Shown here in pieces: positions 58,641-64,000 of a stretch of 64,000 nucleotides of DNA. The DNA is from Cubamyces lactineus. Its lineage: Eukaryota; Basidiomycota; Agaricomycetes; Polyporales; Polyporaceae. Positions within the stretch are counted from its first letter, which is position 1, and every line of letters begins with the position of its first letter. Under the pieces are notes generated by a model. That model searched no databases. It was given only the letters and a program-made list of their open reading frames with translations, and was not told the DNA's origin. The stretch lies in NCBI GenBank assembly GCA_022376465.1, contig JACDTU010000026.1, positions 186,001 through 250,000 on the forward strand. The letters run 5' to 3'. The translations under genes were made by a program, and so were the position numbers.

Positions 58641-60883
58641 CCGGTAAGAAGACCGCTCATGACGGCGGAGCCAGAGGCCATGTCGGAGGGTGCGTCAGGC
58701 TCCCAATCCCCTCGCGCGATCCCTACACGCATACACCCGCCACAACCGTCTCGAGGCGTTCCCGATGCGCATCGACAGCTTTTCGACCCGCGCAAGCATG
58801 ACGCAGTGCCGTTCTCTGCCCAGCATCATCAGCACAATGGACCAGCGCCGCTGAACGGCTCCCCGAACGTTGGGCGGCCGACGCCGACGCCGAAGTCCTC
58901 TGACGATTGGGTCTCAGCATCCTCTACCTCGTCCGCATCCTATGCTCAATCAACAATATCCTCCAACTTCACACTCTCGTCCGCGACTACTGACTCTTCA
59001 TCTGCTTCGTCCGCTCTATTTGACTCCTCAAATCCAAGCCGCCGATCGGAAGACAGCACGTCCAGCGCGAACGCATTCTCACGGAAGCTAAAAGAGGTCT
59101 ACCGCACTATCAGCAACCTTGAGAGCAAGCTTCTTGGTAGCGACCGCGATCGCGAACGTGCAGACGATAGCGAGCGGGGCTCCCACCGGCCTGGAGTGCT
59201 CATAAAGGGGCGTCCGTCAAGTGCCACCCCGCGAGCGATTGTCAGCGATGAAGAGGAGTCGGAGTGATGGCGCAAGCTGGTTGCGGACCATCAGGCGTAA
59301 GTTTGTGTGCTTCGCGATACGCCCTTGGACTAATATTGGCACCGTCGTACAGGCTGGCAGAAAGCATCCGTGAGATGCTCGCGCTGACATTAGCGCCCAC
59401 GGTTCCCGCGTCCCTCAGAAACATACCGCAAAAGTACAACCTCATCATCCGCCTCTGGTCACATGCCTTCTACCATCTGCTGGAGTCTCTGCGACATGCT
59501 GCACGGCCGCCGACGACTTCTCCAGTGGCGTTGGAATACCTGCAGGTGAGTTCGGCTACGTGAGTTGCAATTACGTCTCTGATCATAGTGGGGTATAGCA
59601 ATTCCTCAACTACGCGTACGTCTTCTACGGCGGTCTGATTGAGGAGCGCAACTTCGCGCAGTATCGTGGCGCGTTCCTCGAAGCTCTCGGCGACCTTTCA
59701 AGGTATTGGATGGCTGTCAGCGCTTTGTTGGAGGGTACACGTACCTCCGGAAATGCGCTGATGGTGTCTGCGGTGACCAAGAACAACTTGCTTGTATTGC
59801 ACACGCCAAGACCGTCCACACCGAACGCGACAACGGATGCGCTCAACCTTCCTTCGAACGCTGTCTCGCGCACACCCGCGCGTATCGACAATAGCCCGCA
59901 GTCGTCAGAAGCTGAAATGCCAGTAGGAGTAGACGCGATAGCCGGTGGAGCGCCGCACATGCATAACATCCCGAGCGTTGGCCAGGAGGCGGCGCGGCTC
60001 ATGGAGCTCGACTCGGACAAGGAGCGATGGCGGCAGGTCGCGAAGGAGTGGTTCGCCCGCGGGCTCGCCATCACGCCCAACTCCGGCAAGCTTCAGCACC
60101 ACCTTGGGCTGCTGTGCCGTGACAAGGACGGGACGGACGAGGAGCTGCGGGGCGTTTACCACTTTGTCAAGAGGTCGGTGCATTCCTCTTTGCCGTTTAT
60201 AGCTGTGAGAGGCCGTGCTGACAGTCGACGGCTTGTGTGCTCTATAGTATGGTGGCGTTCCACCCGTTCTCTACCGCGTGCGAGTCGGTTCTGGGAATGT
60301 GGTCGCCGACTGCACAGGCACGGCGGCAAGCACCAGACGCATGCCTGACGGAGCTCTTCGTCTGCCTCCATGGCATGCTGTTTACCAACATCCAGCTCGA
60401 CGACTTCAAGCGCGTCCTAGAGCGCTTCCAGGAGAAGCTGCAGATTGGAGGTGAGGCTTGACAGACGGCGCTCATGTTCTCGTGAACTCTACTAAATGCG
60501 CGCCTCTCTTCACGCACAGACAGCGAGCAGGTTGAAGAGCGAGAGTGGATCATGATGGCGCTCATTAATGTAGGTTTGCTGCTCGAGTATAGCAGGCCGA
60601 CTGCAGTCCTCCGCCGTGTCGCGGGTATCGAGACGCACGCTCCCGGTGCACCGAGTGCGAGCCCTGGCCTTGCGAACGGGGCGACAGCAGGGAAGATCAA
60701 GGTCCTCATGGCCAAGCGCCTCGACGGCGATCACTCGAAGATGGACGTGGACGACGAGGACGTGGACGTTGACAAAGCCGCCGACGGGACGTCGCCTACT
60801 TCTCCGGAGCCTGAGCTCCCGGTAGCGCTGATCACACATGTATGCTAGATAATCATGGGTATAATATAACAGTGCAAGTAGTA

Positions 60884-63466
60884 CTACTGTAAAGAAGACA
60901 TCATTGACTTCATTCGGAGAAAAATGTCAGAATCAAGCAAGTCGTGCACTAAGAAATCGCCATCCTTTGCAAAGTCAGGAACCAATAAAACACCACGAAG
61001 AAGTGAATGTAAGGAAATAAACTCGGCTTGTTGTCTCGGCCGCTCCCGTACACGATAGAACCCAAGGTCAGCATCCTTTTTTGACATAGAACCAGAAGGC
61101 CTGTCGTAAGGTAATATCAGAGCAATAGGCTGCTTAGTGGAGCCAACATTACAAGTGAATATGCACAGAAGCCGCCCAATAAAGTCCGGTTCAGCCCTGA
61201 CCAAAACAGAGTCATATCGGGCATGGCCATGGAACTGTGGATTGCATCGTAGAAGATCCGTGGACTTGCGCCAGTCAGCCATTGACTCATAGCTCACTCG
61301 CAAAGAGCGGTATTCAATAACCTAAGAATTATGAGTAGTGTTTCAAAGAAGATGAAGAGAAGTTGAACCTCTGATTCTGGTGTGAATTTGATGGCATGTC
61401 CATAGGGAAGAGGGATGTTGTTTGCCATATAAGCATTGGTAAGGAAAGTGCCAAGTCGTCTGGGGAAGTTGCTAAAGGCGATGTCACCAGCATGTTCAGC
61501 CATGAGGGCTCTGATGGTTGTTGCTGGTCGTTGAGCACCCAAGTCGAAATGTACACCTCCAATGGGCTCGGCCTTTGCCTTCTGTGGGTTGTCTGACTGA
61601 GCCTTGTGCTTTGCATCATAGTGGTTGACCAGATCTTGGATATGACCGGCTACGTAGAACTTGTGGTCAATGGCGAGCAACTAAATTGTAAAAGGCATTA
61701 GCAGTCAATTACATTGCTCTTTGAAAAAACGTACCTGAGGGGAGACATCCCGACGATTCGTGCAAAGTCGATAGGCCTCCTTGAAAGGGCCATGAAGCTT
61801 CTCATTGGGCTTCGTGTCCATGTTTCGGGACACTCCCTTGGCTCTAATGTCATCAAAGACATGCTGCCATGTGTGAGCCTTGGGAAACTCCCAATTCTTG
61901 GAGTCCTCATCATTTGCAGTGAACTCCTTGTATTCCTATGTCCCTTTGATTAAACAATGTTCATATGATTTTATATGCACCTACCTCCAGCTTTGCACCA
62001 AACCACATCTGAGTGTACTCTCCATCCTCTAGAGTCCACTCAGTATGAAGAGGCAGACCAATGTAGGCATCCAACTCAAGGAATGGGCGTATTGCACAGA
62101 GAAGCATATAGCCCATGGGGCTCGCCTCCTCCGTAAGTACATTGTGGGATGCAAAGAGTAGATTCTAGTGAAGCAGTCAACATATGGTGCACATTAGGCT
62201 TCATCAGCAAACTCACGTTGGCTATATTCTGATATTTGCCTCCATCTGTGAAGCTAAGACCCATCACTTCATCGAAATGTGTAAGTCCAGGCCAACATGG
62301 CATGTTGTTATACCTAGTCAATGCACAGTCAGAATGCTCAGGTGCTATGAACATACATTGACTTACTGGACATCAATTTGCTTGACAGCATCATGAGAGA
62401 TCTTCTCCACATGCTTCTTGAACTCTGGCCACAGATGATGTCCAAAGAGACCGGAGTGAAATGCATGGAGCCTATCAAAGGACAGAGCCTTGTAAGGGTC
62501 GGAGTGTGCCAGCTCCAAGAATGCATTCTAACAATTACATGTCAGTCATGGCACCCCCAATAAGCCAATCAACACACCTGGATAGGCCTCAATGACCACC
62601 CCTGTAAAATTGCTTCCCTTTCGTGCAATGTCCGCTGAGCCAGAGCCTCCTGGAGGAGCCTCTGAGCCTCCTCGCCCGTTCGTTTTGGCCACTGCATATC
62701 GTACTTGCTAAGCTGGGTCTTAGGCACAAGACAGACCGGACAGGGAAATAGGCCCTTCCCGCCACGGATCAGGGACATGAAGCATCTGCAGTTCTGTGAG
62801 TATATGCTACATGTCGGTGGACAGTCACTCACTGTTCCTCATAGTCAGCAGACAGTATTGCTATGAACGGACATAGGCAGCGCTCCTTCTCATCAGCGCA
62901 TATGAACCATTCCCCAGTATGTGATCGTTGGCGGAGAGGCTCGAGGATCTTACGAAACGCCTCATGCCATACAGCGCGCTTGAAGTCGACATGTCCGGTC
63001 TTGTGCCTCTCGCCAGCTTCCTCCTTTACCTGTCACGCCCATCAGTATCAGTTGTCGCTTAATGTCGGTAATAGACTTACAATGGGGAGCCATCCGACAA
63101 CTCGTCCGCCGCCAGGTCCATCGCCATTACGAATGTCCGCAGGCAGGTTGCCGCAACGAGCAATCACCGGGTAGCCCTTTGCTGTCCCAAAAGAGGAGAG
63201 CTTAGTCTTATCCGCGTACAGGATGAGGACGAAAGGGCTCTGGTGAGGAGCCAATTCCGACTGAGAAAGTATCAGCAAACAAGAACAACCACAACGTCGT
63301 AGGTATTACCTGTATCTGCCATACTATGTCTGCCGTCATCGGTTCGTCAACGAACCTGATCCAGCGCTTGCTTGCACCATCGTATCGGTACAGTTTATGG
63401 GCATTCCAATCCATCTTCGACACGAGATACGGTGAAGCGTCTAACCCACCCGTAAGGGAAGGATAC
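60884..63466 (-). CDS. Plavaka-type (CACTA-like) transposase, 5' end uncertain
   Basis: About eleven short exons on the minus strand, the first at 63466 (or ATG 63414) to 63310, then 63260-63081, 63029-62833 and onward to a TAG at 60884. The order of blocks follows Plavaka transposases of basidiomycetes. These are HKLYRYDG, DEPMTADIVW, LYADKTKLSSFGTAKGYPV, NGDGPGGGRVVGWLPI, FMSLIRGGKGLFPCPVCLVP, SDPYKALSFDRLHA, LTHFDEVMGLSFTDGGKY, NWEFPKAHTWQHVFDDI, DTKPNEKLHGPFKEAY and DKDLGFYRVR-like DADLGFYRVRERP. The visible exons are open and joinable. The usual N-terminal C2H2-type finger is not seen; upstream lies a TAG and then the TTCGCAG array, so the 5' end may be lost or lie in unseen exons. It would cut and paste its own element. 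Confidence 0.82.
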
Positions 63467-63469
63467 TAC

Positions 63470-64000
63470 TCAGGCCAAGAGCCTTTGTAGGTCGAGGCCT
63501 GCTGGCGGGGGAGAGGGGAAAGGACGCGAAGGAGAAGGGAGGTTGGAGTCGGGTGCCCTGTGACTGGCGCGAACCGTAGCAAAGCCTAGGACCAAAGGGA
63601 GTGGGTAGAGAGGGTTGGCTGGCCTTTGCGAAAGACGCGATGCTGGCGAGAGCGCAGGGAAAGGGTTCGCGGATACACTGGGAAGAAAAAAGGGGGAAGG
63701 GGCCAAGGGGAGAAGAGCGCGGGCTGTCGATTTCGCAAATGTCGCGGAGTTTCGCAGATTTTCGCAGAGTCTGTTCTCGTGGCTTCGCGCCGTTTCGCAG
63801 CTAAGTGGTTTCGCAGATCTTCGCAGGGTCGTCGCAAGGGTTCGCAGTTTCGCAGTTCGCAAGTTCGCAGATTTCGCAAGGTCGTAAATATCACCAGTGA
63901 GAGACCCTAAGGGTATGGGGGAAGGGAATCTGTATTGTCCAACCTCACAAAGGGTACAGAGATGGGAGAGGATGGGAGAGGATGTCGCAGGTTCGCTGGA
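63470..64000. other. 5' flank of the transposase; TTCGCAG repeat region
   Basis: At 63735-63885 the words TTCGCAG, TTCGCAA and CTTCGCAG recur at least ten times at 8-20 bp spacing, like subterminal transposase-binding repeats. GGATGGGAGA repeats occur near 63963. The outer end of the element is not in the window. Confidence 0.6.

Larger units (their letters stand above)
52813..60848 (+). pseudogene. Est1/Smg7-like gene disrupted by a palindromic transposon
   Basis: Left coding part 52813-52896 (MSYGSPRVLYV...GKLYNPNAD; ATG at 52780 also possible). The right part resumes at 58641 in the same frame (PVRRPLMTAEPEAMSEG). Then come exon end 59296 and exons 59353-59545, 59599-60173, 60248-60450 and 60520-60848. 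The helical-repeat core (LRNIPQKYNLIIRLWSHAFYHLLES, EALGDLSRYWMAV, GLAITPNSGKLQHHLGLL, LFVCLHGMLFTNIQLDDF, EEREWIMMALINVG) resembles Est1/Smg7-type RNA- or DNA-binding TPR proteins of basidiomycetes, which act in telomere or mRNA-decay pathways. Three lesions: the 5.7-kb element in the first exon, an in-frame TGA at 59265-59267 followed by WRKLVADHQA, and a short end at 60848 beside the transposase. A shortened product from the ATG at 58659 would still meet the TGA. Confidence 0.7.

Noticed and set aside
63470..63862. 130-residue minus-strand frame as the N-terminus of the transposase
   Set aside because: It translates TTCGCAG repeats and is separated by a stop; no zinc finger is present.

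Overview
This window reads as nuclear DNA of a basidiomycete fungus, most likely an agaricomycete. Genes are dense and GC-rich, introns are mostly about 50-60 bp with GT..AG ends, and the families fit: a class I hydrophobin, a GH17 glucanase with a membrane anchor, fungal Sac7-type RhoGAP, Avt3/4-like transporter and a Plavaka-type transposase. I joined all exons by eye from splice signals and reading frame, so boundaries are predictions.

Layout. 1-3.1 kb: the 3' end of an unknown gene and a two-exon coiled-coil gene. 3.8-6.3 kb: two tandem, single-exon paralogs on the minus strand with a conserved His...Asn-Cys pattern. 6.3-9.2 kb: no gene seen. 9.18-9.77 kb: a four-exon class I hydrophobin. 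11.9-16.8 kb: two tandem five-exon beta-propeller paralogs with identical intron positions. 17.2-18.9 kb and 27.4-29.2 kb: two copies of a duplicated segment carrying a minisatellite and a small membrane-anchored hypothetical gene. 20.6-22.5 kb: Sac7-like RhoGAP (ten exons). 24.7-26.5 kb: GH17 glucanase. 30.0-32.1 kb: a divergent pair, an LYRM5-like LYR protein and a CRAL-TRIO (Sec14-like) lipid transfer protein. 32.6-33.0 kb: a MITE-like element with perfect 28-bp inverted repeats. 33.5-41.3 kb: formin GBD/FH3-like gene and a very long disordered protein ending in an AhpC/TSA-type redox domain. 41.9-47.0 kb: Avt3/4-like transporter and a membrane-anchored alpha/beta hydrolase. 47.2-48.3 kb: a gene fragment next to a Pol III-type (tRNA-like) element. 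48.5-52.3 kb: a small coiled-coil gene and a frame-broken DUF6698-like gene.

The most striking region is 52.8-64 kb. A 5.7-kb palindromic element (arms about 2.79 kb, 147-bp spacer, apparently identical arms, 7-bp target-site duplication CGCAGAT, CACTA-like left tip) sits inside the first coding exon of an Est1/Smg7-like gene. Removing the element plus one duplication copy restores a continuous reading frame at that point. The same gene also has an in-frame TGA downstream and ends abruptly beside an apparently well-preserved Plavaka-type transposase on the opposite strand. The arms carry dense CCCACGTC/GACGTGGG subterminal repeats, as transposase-bound ends often do. The palindrome could be a non-autonomous element mobilised by a CACTA/Plavaka-like transposase; that link is inference, and an assembly artefact of a fold-back read must be excluded.

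Several genes suggest a cell-wall, polarity and membrane theme (hydrophobin, glucanase, Rho GAP, formin-like GBD), but they are not clustered in an operon-like way and I infer no shared pathway.
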